64,000 nt of DNA, from NCBI RefSeq assembly GCF_007004665.1, contig NZ_ML660053.1:372001-436000 (forward strand), written 5' to 3'. The position numbers and the translations under genes were made by a program. The stretch is from Denitrobaculum tricleocarpae (GTDB lineage: Bacteria; Pseudomonadota; Alphaproteobacteria; Kiloniellales; Kiloniellaceae). Positions 15,054-23,455 of this stretch are shown here, one piece after another (positions within the stretch are counted from its first letter, which is position 1; each line of letters starts with the position of its first letter). The notes below the pieces were generated by a model. It saw only the letters and a list, made by a program, of their open reading frames with translations. It made no database searches and was not told the DNA's origin.

Positions 15054-17645
15054 TTACGCCGCGGCCAGCGAAGGTTCTTTCTTCCGGCGGCCGCGCTGCA
15101 TCATGATGATCAGGCCCAGCACGATCAATGCCGGGATATACATCAGTTGCTTGGCGGGCTGCTCGACCGGGGCGAAAACAATGACGATCTTCTGGCCGAA
15201 ATCAAGGCCAGCAGCCTGGGCCGGGCTGTCGAAACCAGCGTTATCGACCTCGACGTCTTCGCCGTCGATCAGGAGTTCAAGACCGGCATTAAAGAGGCGG
15301 TCTTCGCCCGTTTCACCTTCACCCAGTTCGAGCAGTGCTACGAAACTGCGGGGTTCTCCGACCGCGTCCTCACCGTCAATCCGCAGGCGCAGCTGCTGTC
15401 CCGGTTCCATGGCATCGGCAACTTGAACGATCTGATTCGGCGCCGTTTCGATGCTCGGGGGTGAAATCATGTCCATCCAGAAACCGGGGCGGAACAGAGT
15501 AAAGGCGATCAGCAGCAGCAACACCGTTTCATAGGACCGGTTCCGCGCAAGGAAGTAGCCCTGTGTTGCGGCTGCAAAAATCAGCATCGCCGCTGTTGCG
15601 ACAATGAAGACGATAATACCCTCCACCAGACTCACATCGATCAGAAGGAGATCTGTGTTGAAAATGAAGAGGAACGGCAGGGCTGCCGTCCGGAGGCTGT
15701 AGAAGAAAGCCACGAAGCCGGTTTTGATGGGATCTCCACCCGAGACGGCCGCGGCCGCGAAGGAAGCAAGACCGACCGGTGGGGTTACGTCCGCCATGAT
15801 GCCGAAATAGAAGACGAAAAGGTGCACGGCAATAAGCGGGACAATCAGACCCGAATCCTGACCGAGCTGGACGATAACCGGCGCCAGAAGGGAAGAGACC
15901 ACGATGTAGTTGGCCGTGGTCGGAAGTCCCATACCGAGAATCAGGCTGAGAATGGCGGTCAACAGCAGCATCAGCATGATGTTGCCGAGTGATAGGATCT
16001 CCACCAGTTCCGCCAGCACCAGACCGACGCCGGTCTGCGAGACGGCACCGACGATAATGCCAGCTGTTGCGGTGGCGATACCGATACCGATCATATTGCG
16101 CGCACCGGCAATCAGGCCGTCAATCAGCTCATCCCAGCCCTGCTTGAGATACACGCCCGCATTACCCAAGCTCCGGAACATGGCGAACAGAGGGCGCTGG
16201 GTGATCATGATGAAGATCATGAAGGCCGTCGCCCAGAAGGCCGAGAGGCCCGGCGAGAGCCGTTCGACCATAAGGCACCAGATCAAAACGATCACCGGCA
16301 GGATGTAGTGCAGTCCCGACTTTACGGTGGGACCGACTTCAGGAAGCTCCACGACTGGTGAATTGGGATCGTCCAGTTCCAGTTCCGGATAGCGCGCGCA
16401 AAAGCGGATCAGGCCGAGATAAACGACGGCCAGAAGGGCCGCAATCACGAAACCGGCCGCATCCCCTGCGGCGGGTTTGATCCAGCCAAGCCCATAGTAA
16501 ACCGCAAAGGACAGGCCGCAGACCAGGGCGATACCGAACGCCGTCATGGTTAGGAACTTCAGTAGAGGTGTGGGTTCGCCGCGGCGGGGCAGGCCCTGCA
16601 TGTCAGCCTTCATGGCTTCGAGGTGCACGATGTAAACCAGCGCGATGTAGGAGATCAGCGCCGGGATAAAGGCGTGTTTTACGACCTCGAAGTAGGAGAT
16701 GCCGACGTATTCGACCATCAGAAAGGCTGCCGCGCCCATAACCGGTGGCATGATCTGGCCGTTGACCGATGAGGCGACTTCGACCGCGCCGGCCTTTTCC
16801 GGTGAGAACCCGACACGTTTCATCATGGGGATCGTAAAGGTGCCGGTCGTCACCACGTTGGCGATCGAGGAACCGGAAATCAAACCGGTCATCGCGGATG
16901 CAACGACAGCGGCCTTCGCCGGGCCGCCGCGATAGTGACCAAGCAGAGAGAAAGCGACCTTGATGAAGTAATTGCCTGCGCCGGCCTTATCCAGCAGCGC
17001 ACCGAAGAGGACGAAGAGGAATACGAAGCTGGTCGAGACGCCCAGCGCGATGCCGAAGACACCTTCAGAAGAGAGCCACTGATGGTAGGCGACGGCGCCG
17101 AAGCTCGCGCCTTTCCACGCCAGGATCCCGGGCATGTTCGGGCCGCCAAAAGTGTAGATCAGGAATACGATTGCGACGATCATCAGGGGTGGTCCGAGCG
17201 CGCGCCGTGTTGCTTCCAGCAGCGTCACGATGCCGATGCAGGCAATGATGATGTCCATCGTGTTCGGATTGTTGGGACGACTGGAGATCTCTGTGTAGAA
17301 CAGGAAGTTGTAGGCCGCCGCGAAAGCCGCGACGATGGCGAGAATCCAGTCCTGGATCGGAATGTGGTCGCGCGGCGAGCGCTTGAGGGCCGGATAGGCC
17401 AGGAAGGCCAGAAAGACCGAGAGGGCCAGGTGGATCGCTCTGGATTCCGTGGTGTTGAATACGCCGCCGAAAATGAAAGGCAGCGGAGATGCGATCCAGA
17501 GTTGGAACAGGGACCAGACCAGGGCCGCGCCGAGAATAGTTCTGGCTGCGTAGCCTGACGGGTTTCGGGCGCCGGTATCCGCCGCAGCCACCATATCCTG
17601 GAGCTCAGCCTCGGAAGCCGGTTTTCCCGTGTTTTGATCGCTCAT
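15054..17645 (-). CDS. TRAP transporter fused permease (DctQ-DctM, 4TM/12TM)
   Basis: 863 residues combining small and large TRAP subunits in one chain, as in TAXI-type systems. The N-terminal third has four DctQ-like helices. The central part is the DctM core: KAGAGNYFIKVAFSLLGHYR, SGSSIANVVTTGTFTIPMM and GMGLPTTANYIVVSSLLAPV. Near the C-terminus there are extra membrane helices around a soluble loop (about residues 730-840) with acidic residues, then a last helix and a basic tail (QRGRRKKE). That soluble loop is unusual for the family. The gene follows the TAXI receptor gene, separated by 164 bp that include a terminator, and precedes the UspA gene by 15 bp. It imports an organic acid or similar solute; the substrate is unknown. 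Confidence 0.92.
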   Translation of the reverse strand: MSDQNTGKPASEAELQDMVAAADTGARNPSGYAARTILGAALVWSLFQLWIASPLPFIFGGVFNTTESRAIHLALSVFLAFLAYPALKRSPRDHIPIQDWILAIVAAFAAAYNFLFYTEISSRPNNPNTMDIIIACIGIVTLLEATRRALGPPLMIVAIVFLIYTFGGPNMPGILAWKGASFGAVAYHQWLSSEGVFGIALGVSTSFVFLFVLFGALLDKAGAGNYFIKVAFSLLGHYRGGPAKAAVVASAMTGLISGSSIANVVTTGTFTIPMMKRVGFSPEKAGAVEVASSVNGQIMPPVMGAAAFLMVEYVGISYFEVVKHAFIPALISYIALVYIVHLEAMKADMQGLPRRGEPTPLLKFLTMTAFGIALVCGLSFAVYYGLGWIKPAAGDAAGFVIAALLAVVYLGLIRFCARYPELELDDPNSPVVELPEVGPTVKSGLHYILPVIVLIWCLMVERLSPGLSAFWATAFMIFIMITQRPLFAMFRSLGNAGVYLKQGWDELIDGLIAGARNMIGIGIATATAGIIVGAVSQTGVGLVLAELVEILSLGNIMLMLLLTAILSLILGMGLPTTANYIVVSSLLAPVIVQLGQDSGLIVPLIAVHLFVFYFGIMADVTPPVGLASFAAAAVSGGDPIKTGFVAFFYSLRTAALPFLFIFNTDLLLIDVSLVEGIIVFIVATAAMLIFAAATQGYFLARNRSYETVLLLLIAFTLFRPGFWMDMISPPSIETAPNQIVQVADAMEPGQQLRLRIDGEDAVGEPRSFVALLELGEGETGEDRLFNAGLELLIDGEDVEVDNAGFDSPAQAAGLDFGQKIVIVFAPVEQPAKQLMYIPALIVLGLIIMMQRGRRKKEPSLAAA

Positions 17646-17772
17646 ATCGTCCCCCGGTATTCTTTATCGTATTTCGACGAGCTGTTTTTGTTTGCCTGAG
17701 AATGAGGCTTATAGCTCTGTCGTTTACAGTGTAATGGCTTGAAAAAGCGCCAAATTATTATGATAGAGAAAA

Positions 17773-17800
17773 AACGGGCGGAGCCAAAGCTCCGCCCGTT
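17773..17800 (-). terminator. Intrinsic terminator between TAXI receptor and fused permease genes
   Basis: 12-bp perfect GC-rich arms AACGGGCGGAGC / GCTCCGCCCGTT with a 4-nt loop, followed in the minus-strand direction by six T residues. It lies 9 bp after the receptor stop. Partial read-through would give more receptor than permease. Confidence 0.88.
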
Positions 17801-17809
17801 CGGGTTGGA

Positions 17810-18796
17810 CTACATCCAGCCCTTTTCCTTGTAGTACCGGACCGCGCCATCATGAAGCGGTGCGGAGAGGTTGTTCTTGATCATCTTTTCCTGCTCCAGG
17901 TTTGCGAAAGCCGGATGCAGTTTCTTGAAACGATCGAAGTTGTCGAACACAGCCTTGACCATCTGATAAACGGTCTCTTCGTCGGTTGCCGTGGAGGCAA
18001 CGAAGGTCGCGCCGACGCCGAAGGTCTGCGTTTCACTGTCGGTACCCGTATACATGCCGCCGGGAATCGTTGCCGTGGCGTAGTAAGCGTTATCGTTGAC
18101 CAGCGAATCGATGGCTGTTCCGGTCACGGGCACGATGACGGACTCGCAAGATGTCGTCGCTTCCTTGATCGAACCGCTCGGGTGGCCGACCGTGAAGACC
18201 ATCGCATCGATCTTGTTGTCGCAGAGGGCCTGAGACTGCTCGGCGGACTTCAACTCGGAGGCAAGCTTAAAGTCGTCCATCGTCCATCCCATTTTCTCCA
18301 TGACGACTTCCATGGTGCCGCGCTGCCCGGAGCCGGGGTTGCCGACATTGACACGTTTGCCTTTGAGATCCTCAAAGGTCTTGATGCCGGAGTCGGCCCT
18401 GGCAACGACGGTGAAGGGCTCCGGATGAACCGAGAAGACGGCCCGGAGTTCTTTAAAGGCACCGTCGGGGAACTTGTCCGGAGCGGTTCCGTTGTAGGCG
18501 TGGTACTGCCAGTCGGACTGTGCAACGCCCATGTTCAAATCGCCGGCACGCACGCCGTTGATGTTGGCCACGGACCCGCCCGTTGTGTGGGTGCACTTGA
18601 TGTTGTGGTTCTTGGTACCGCGATTGACCAGACGGCAAATCGAACCGCCGACCACGTAATATACGCCGGTCTGTCCGCCGGTACCGATAGTGACGAATTT
18701 GTCTTCCGCGGATGCCGTCGATGCGCCCATGCCAAGACTGAGCAGCGCGCCCATAGCAACGCCGGTGACGGCTGTCCTTAACGCAAACTTCTTCAT
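17810..18796 (-). CDS. TAXI-family TRAP solute receptor
   Basis: 328 residues from the ATG at 18796, chosen for the GGGAGAAAG ribosome-binding site and a proper signal peptide (MKKFALRTAVTGVAMGALLS and onward, cut after about residue 31 at ASAED). The longer frame to 18952 has no such signals. The mature protein matches the TAXI receptors: TIGTGGQTGVYYVVGGSICR, then the TTGGSVANI segment, and DLKGKRVNVGNPGSGQRGTME in the middle. It delivers a periplasmic ligand (glutamate-like or other carboxylate in known relatives) to the fused permease encoded downstream. A strong terminator separates the two. Two cysteines in the N-terminal region could form a disulphide. Confidence 0.92.
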   Translation of the reverse strand: MKKFALRTAVTGVAMGALLSLGMGASTASAEDKFVTIGTGGQTGVYYVVGGSICRLVNRGTKNHNIKCTHTTGGSVANINGVRAGDLNMGVAQSDWQYHAYNGTAPDKFPDGAFKELRAVFSVHPEPFTVVARADSGIKTFEDLKGKRVNVGNPGSGQRGTMEVVMEKMGWTMDDFKLASELKSAEQSQALCDNKIDAMVFTVGHPSGSIKEATTSCESVIVPVTGTAIDSLVNDNAYYATATIPGGMYTGTDSETQTFGVGATFVASTATDEETVYQMVKAVFDNFDRFKKLHPAFANLEQEKMIKNNLSAPLHDGAVRYYKEKGWM

Positions 18797-19317
18797 GGAG
18801 TCTTTCTCCCGTTTATGACCTTGTAGTTTGATTGTGCCTGCCCAGACCTGCAGAATCGCCATGCTGAATCGCGTCACCACTGGACGGATTTCGAGCCTGG
18901 GCAAGTTCTTGATTTTTCTGCATTCCCTGAACCGTTTTGGTTTGTAGCGCATCTTGTTTCGGTGCGCTTAGCCGCCGATTTGAACATACTTACCCGTCGG
19001 GACGCTAGCCTTAAGTATGCTGCGGTGCATTCGGCCTACCTGGGATCGTTGTGCTACCTGAATGATTTTCCGTAGCGATTTTTTCGCCTCATGCGAAAGC
19101 GCATCCTTTCCGGGCATTTTTGCGCCAGGGGTAACGTCGCCATTGCCAGTCAAGAGGCTCCTCTGTAGGTATGGCGAGCGGCGTCTTGCGGAGGCTGCCG
19201 GAGGTATTTGCAATTGGCATGATCGTCGGCGGGGGGCGACAGCGATATGGTCATTCACTGTGCAACACAGGTTACACCGCGGTTTTCGATAAGGGGTACA
19301 GGGGGCTAACTCATACT
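18797..19317. other. Divergent intergenic region between TAXI receptor and apt
   Basis: No supported gene. It must contain the receptor promoter (leftward) and the apt promoter (rightward). A short hairpin ATGCG-AAAG-CGCAT sits at 19091-19104. The apt frame stays open upstream to 19171, but this extension does not resemble the family. Confidence 0.5.
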
Positions 19318-19833
19318 ATGGATCTTAAACAACACATCCGCTCTATCCCGGATTTTCCGAAACCCGGCATTCTGTTCTACGACATTTCTACCTTGCTCGC
19401 CCATCCCCAGGCCTGGCAGGCGACGGTCGATCGCCTCGCGGAGGCTGTCATGGAACACAAGCCGGATATTCTCGCCGGGATCGAGTCCCGGGGGTTCCTG
19501 GTTGCCGCGCCGCTTGCGCTGAAACTTGGTCTGGGCTTCGCAATGGTTCGCAAAAAGGGCAAGCTGCCCGGCAAGACCATTCCCTACACTTACGACCTCG
19601 AATACGGTTCGGACACCATTGAAGTTCAGGCGGATGCTTTTCACGAGGGGCAGCGGGTGGTTTTGCTCGACGACCTCCTGGCAACAGGTGGCACCATGAA
19701 GGCGGCGGCTGAGCTGTTGCGCCAGAGCGGTGCCGACGTGCGGGCCGCCGCCTGCATCATTGAACTGACCTTCCTGAAGGGGAGGGAAGGCCTGGACATT
19801 CCCGTTACGACACTGATTCAGTACGACGACTGA
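19318..19833 (+). CDS. apt: Adenine phosphoribosyltransferase
   Basis: Purine salvage enzyme converting adenine and PRPP to AMP and pyrophosphate in the cytosol. 171 residues from the ATG at 19318, the normal Apt length, starting [20 protein letters not shown] as in the family. The segment FYDISTLL stands where most have FxDITPLL. The PRPP-binding loop [13 protein letters not shown] is at about residues 116-128, and the adenine-binding region [13 protein letters not shown] is at about 58-70. No strong Shine-Dalgarno precedes the ATG. It stands alone and converges on the amidase gene, 24 bp away. Confidence 0.95.
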   Translation: MDLKQHIRSIPDFPKPGILFYDISTLLAHPQAWQATVDRLAEAVMEHKPDILAGIESRGFLVAAPLALKLGLGFAMVRKKGKLPGKTIPYTYDLEYGSDTIEVQADAFHEGQRVVLLDDLLATGGTMKAAAELLRQSGADVRAAACIIELTFLKGREGLDIPVTTLIQYDD

Positions 19834-19857
19834 TCAGCAACGTCGCAGGCACCAAAG

Positions 19858-21075
19858 TTAGATCCCGAACTGCGACTCGAAAGCGCCATCCGCTGCCTCG
19901 CGGGTGAAGCTCTCCGCAAAAGCGAGCAGTGCCATATCCGCGTTGCGCCCGGCGATCAACGAAAGGCCGACCGGGCAACCCGAGACCGTTGCCAGAGGCA
20001 TGGTGATCTGCGGCAGCCCGCTCAGACCCGCGATGGAGTTCAGGCTGAGGACACTTCCGCGGTGCTCCAACAGGGACTCGGCGCTTGCAGAAACCAGAGG
20101 CGCGATCCCAGGGGTGCTGGGCAAACAGAGCAGCGTACCCTCAGGTACCAATGCTTCGAGGCGCCTGGTGTAGTCGATCCGGGCCGCGCTGGCTTCCTCG
20201 ACTTCGCCGGGGTCAACGTCTTTCGCCCAGGCGAAGCGTTCAGCGACTTCCGCGCCGAAGGCCGGGCTCTGTGCCTCGATCCACGCGCCATGCACCTTCC
20301 AGATTTCGCTCGCCTGAATCTTGCGAAAGCGCCACATCCATTCGCTCAAGCCTCCGCCGGGCTCGCCGGCCAGAACAGGATCTCCAGCTGTCAGGCGGGC
20401 CTCAAGCCTTGTGACAAAGGGTGCCAGTGCGGACCGAACCGCATCTTCAGCAAGCTCGAAGGCATCCTCCACAATGACGAGTTTTGTCGGCGGCGGGCTG
20501 TGGGCGGCGGATTCCTGGAACAGCACCTCGCCAACTCTGCGCAGTAACTCGGCGTCGCGGGCGAACCAGCCGACCGTGTCGAAACTCGGTGCCAAGGGCA
20601 TCACGTTCTCAAGGCTGATCCGGCCGTGCGTTGGACGAAGTCCGAAGAGCCCGCAGTAGCTGGCGGGGGTTCGGATCGATCCGCCCGTATCGCTTCCCAG
20701 AGCCGTATCGACCAATCCGCCGGCAACGGCAGAAGCGGACCCACTTGAGGACCCCCCTGGGATCCGGCCGGGCGCGTTAATGTTCGAGGGGGTGCCATAG
20801 TGATGGTTCTGGCCGTTCAGACTATAAGCCAGCTCGTCGGTGATCGTCTTCCCGACCAGATAGGCGCCTGCATCCAGAAGGCGTTGCACGGTCGGTGCAG
20901 TTGCAGTCGCCGCCTCATGACTGCGTGCCCAGTCGGGGTTGCCGCAGCCCGTAACATGGCCGGCGATGTCGTAAATGTCCTTTGCCGCGAAGGTGACACC
21001 GCGCAGCGGACCGTCCGCCGCGCCAGCGATGTTGACGTCGCTCTCAGGAATAAAAGCGCCCAGACTATCGATCAT
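19858..21075 (-). CDS. Amidase-signature hydrolase
   Basis: 405 residues, shorter than GatA (about 480-490), fitting the compact amidases of the AMI1 / indole-acetamide hydrolase type. The Ser-cisSer-Lys triad is visible: K32 in AAKDIYDIAG, the Ser run GGSSSGSA (107-114) and nucleophile S133 in GSDTGGSIRTPASYCG. It hydrolyses an amide to acid and ammonia; the substrate cannot be read. No gatB or gatC is nearby, so a tRNA-amidation role is unlikely. It is convergent with apt and shows no operon partner. Confidence 0.9.
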   Translation of the reverse strand: MIDSLGAFIPESDVNIAGAADGPLRGVTFAAKDIYDIAGHVTGCGNPDWARSHEAATATAPTVQRLLDAGAYLVGKTITDELAYSLNGQNHHYGTPSNINAPGRIPGGSSSGSASAVAGGLVDTALGSDTGGSIRTPASYCGLFGLRPTHGRISLENVMPLAPSFDTVGWFARDAELLRRVGEVLFQESAAHSPPPTKLVIVEDAFELAEDAVRSALAPFVTRLEARLTAGDPVLAGEPGGGLSEWMWRFRKIQASEIWKVHGAWIEAQSPAFGAEVAERFAWAKDVDPGEVEEASAARIDYTRRLEALVPEGTLLCLPSTPGIAPLVSASAESLLEHRGSVLSLNSIAGLSGLPQITMPLATVSGCPVGLSLIAGRNADMALLAFAESFTREAADGAFESQFGI

Positions 21076-21248
21076 ATCCCGCTCTTTTTTGAGGTGTAAG
21101 AGGGTCTTGCCGTGTGCAAGGGCGACAGCTTGGGACTTTCGCGATCACTGTCAAGGCCTGACGTATGCCGGCCCAAGCCGCTGATCGACGTGCCGAATTG
21201 ACGGCGGAAATCCGTATTTCAAGATGACCGACGCACCGTCAGCTCGCT

Positions 21249-21536
21249 TTAAGTGCGCGTTTTTTCAAGTTCGGTGTCGGGTTTTTCTTCGGGCTCGTCC
21301 TCCGGCTCAACGGTATTGCGTTTGCGACGGATGATGATGTCCCCGTCTTCGTTGATTTCCGGAAGTTCATACTGCGGAATGCTGTCCATCAGCAGGTTCA
21401 GCGAGCGCATCATCAATTCAATGCTCTCGCGCGCGAGTTCGCCCGGATCGCCGTTTTCTTCTTCCGCCTTTAGCGACGGTGTTGCGGTCAGGAGCATGCA
21501 AGCCGTCAAACCGAGTACAAAAAGTCCGCGACGCAT
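21249..21536 (-). CDS. Small exported conserved protein, acidic tail
   Basis: 95 residues with a clear signal peptide (MRRGLFVLGLTACMLLTATP, cut near SLKA/EE at residue 24). The mature part has a helix (GELARESIELMMRSLNLLMD), then the segment IPQYELPEINEDGDIIIRRK and a highly acidic C-terminus. Similar short exported proteins with this segment occur in alphaproteobacteria, with no assigned role. The cysteine at residue 13 lies inside the hydrophobic stretch and does not make a lipobox. Monocistronic, 173 bp upstream of the amidase gene on the same strand. Confidence 0.75.
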   Translation of the reverse strand: MRRGLFVLGLTACMLLTATPSLKAEEENGDPGELARESIELMMRSLNLLMDSIPQYELPEINEDGDIIIRRKRNTVEPEDEPEEKPDTELEKTRT

Positions 21537-21787
21537 GGCGAAGACACCCTTTCCTGAATGAGAGCCGATTGCGGTTCAGCTTTTACGCCAGACTGAACCG
21601 TGAACTACAGATAGCTATCAAACATGGCAGTATTGGGGCGTCAAGGTCAGTAGTTTCCCCTATCTGCCCCGGTTACGGACGATGGAAAGAGGCGCCGAAG
21701 GCTCGACATCCACAGTCGGACATGCCAGAAAACCGCCCACCTCAGGCCGGGTGTAGAGCCTGAGTGATCGGGAAACAGGGTTGAAGT

Positions 21788-23341
21788 ATGAAGAATCACG
21801 GTGCCGTCGCCTGCGGACATCCAGCCACGGCTGCCGCGGTCGAGGAAATTCTGCGTGACGGCGGCAATGCATTTGACGCAGTTCTCGCAGGTCTCTGCGC
21901 GTCCTGTGTCGCCGAACCCATCCTGTCATCTCTCGGTGGCGGCGGGTTTCTCTTGGCGAGAGACGCTGACGGCGATGCAACGGTGTACGACTTCTTTGTC
22001 GATACACCGAAACGGCGGCGCCCGGTCGATGAGACCTCCTTCTATCCCATCCATGCGGACTTCGGGACAGCGACGCAGGAATTCCATATCGGGCTCGGCG
22101 CTTCGGCGGTGCCAGGGCAAATCAAGGGTTTGTTCCGAATCCACAAGGATCTCTGCAGCTTGCCGCTCGAGCGCATTATGGCCCCGGCCATCCGGCTCGC
22201 CCGTGATGGCGTCGTCTTACGCCCGGTTGACGCCTATCTGATCGAGGTCGTGTCACCGATCCTGACGGCCGGCCCGGAAGCGAAGGCGGTTTACAGCCGG
22301 TCCGACGGAACGCTCCTTGGTGCCGGAGACCGTCTGCACCAACCACACCTGGCCAACAGTTTCGAAGCTTTGCAGAGGGAGGGCGAGCGCCTGCTTTACG
22401 GAGGCGGTGCATTGGGCGAACTCTTGCTGTCGGCTTGCCGGGACCGGGGCGGGCATCTGACCCGAGAGGATCTGCAGAGTTACGAAGTTAGAAAGCGCAA
22501 GCCGATATTGCGGCGTTACCGCGACACCGAGATCTTCACGAACCCGCCGCCCTCTGCCGGTGGAATCCTGATCGGCTTTGCGCTCGAACTCATGGCATCT
22601 ATTGACGCAGACAACAGAGATGACAGCTCCAGGCTCACCGCCTTGGGGCGGGTGATGGCTCTCACCAATCGCGCCAGAGTCGAAGTGGCACTCGATCAAA
22701 GTCTGGATAAAGACGATGAAGCGGCGGCGCGGCTTTACGCGCCGGAGTTGCTTGCGCGCTATCGCGATGAAGTCGCGCATGCGCCACGCGCCGACCGGGG
22801 CACCACGCATATCAGCGTGGTGGATGCACAGGGCAATGTCGCCGCCATGTCGCTCTCGAACGGGGAGGGCTGTGGCCATGTCCTTCCGGGGACGGGGGTG
22901 ATGCCTAACAATATGTTGGGGGAAGAGGATCTTAACCCCGGTGGCATGACCGGGTGGCGCGAAGGTGTGAGAATGTCATCCATGATGGCCCCTACCGTGG
23001 CCTGCCGGATAGACGGCAGCCTGATCGGGCTTGGCTCAGGAGGGTCCAACCGTATCCGCACGGCGATCCTGCAGGTTCTATTGAACCTGATCGATCGTAG
23101 TCTGGATTTGAGAGAAGCGGTCGAAGCCGCGCGCATTCATGTCGAGGGTGGCGTGCTCAACATCGAAGGCGGTTCCGCAGTTCCCGACGCGTCCGCGATC
23201 GGAGAGGCGGCTGGAGAGATGCTGAACTGGCCGGCGCACAACCTCTTTTTTGGCGGCGTTCATTCGGTTTCCCTTGCGGCCAATGGGGTTCTGTCCGCGG
23301 CTGGCGACCCCCGCCGCGGCGGGGCGGCGGTGGTTCTTTAA
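21788..23341 (+). CDS. Gamma-glutamyltransferase-family protein without signal peptide
   Basis: 517 residues, Ntn-hydrolase of the GGT family. It begins MKNHGAVACGHPATAAAVEE and has no export signal, so it is probably cytosolic. The autoprocessing/catalytic threonine is T339 in RGTTHISVVDAQGNVAAMS; LGGGGFLLA and SSMMAPTV correspond to substrate-binding segments. Expected activity is hydrolysis or transfer of gamma-glutamyl or related amide bonds. Cytosolic members include cephalosporin acylase-like enzymes and others, so glutathione is not certain. A second GGT with a signal peptide follows 114 bp downstream, and the two share little beyond family motifs. Confidence 0.88.
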   Translation: MKNHGAVACGHPATAAAVEEILRDGGNAFDAVLAGLCASCVAEPILSSLGGGGFLLARDADGDATVYDFFVDTPKRRRPVDETSFYPIHADFGTATQEFHIGLGASAVPGQIKGLFRIHKDLCSLPLERIMAPAIRLARDGVVLRPVDAYLIEVVSPILTAGPEAKAVYSRSDGTLLGAGDRLHQPHLANSFEALQREGERLLYGGGALGELLLSACRDRGGHLTREDLQSYEVRKRKPILRRYRDTEIFTNPPPSAGGILIGFALELMASIDADNRDDSSRLTALGRVMALTNRARVEVALDQSLDKDDEAAARLYAPELLARYRDEVAHAPRADRGTTHISVVDAQGNVAAMSLSNGEGCGHVLPGTGVMPNNMLGEEDLNPGGMTGWREGVRMSSMMAPTVACRIDGSLIGLGSGGSNRIRTAILQVLLNLIDRSLDLREAVEAARIHVEGGVLNIEGGSAVPDASAIGEAAGEMLNWPAHNLFFGGVHSVSLAANGVLSAAGDPRRGGAAVVL

Positions 23342-23400
23342 GTTGCTGCACGCGCCGGGCGAAACCTTAAACTGACAAGTTCGCTCAACTATGAAAAACT

Positions 23401-23434
23401 GACGCTTCGGCGTCAAAAGGCCGCAAAAAGCGGC
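23401..23434 (+). terminator. Two small hairpins between the GGT genes
   Basis: GACGC-TTCG-GCGTC (23401-23414) with a stable UUCG-type loop, then GCCGC-AAAAA-GCGGC (23420-23434), followed by TGTTCT. The T-tract is weak, so it may only attenuate or protect the transcript. The Shine-Dalgarno of the next gene follows at 23443. Confidence 0.4.
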
Positions 23435-23455
23435 TGTTCTCTGGAGGTGATGACT

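Noticed and set aside
18968-19258. 96-residue minus-strand ORF in the gap between the TAXI receptor and apt
   Set aside because: No domain, no ribosome-binding site, and it lies in a likely promoter region.
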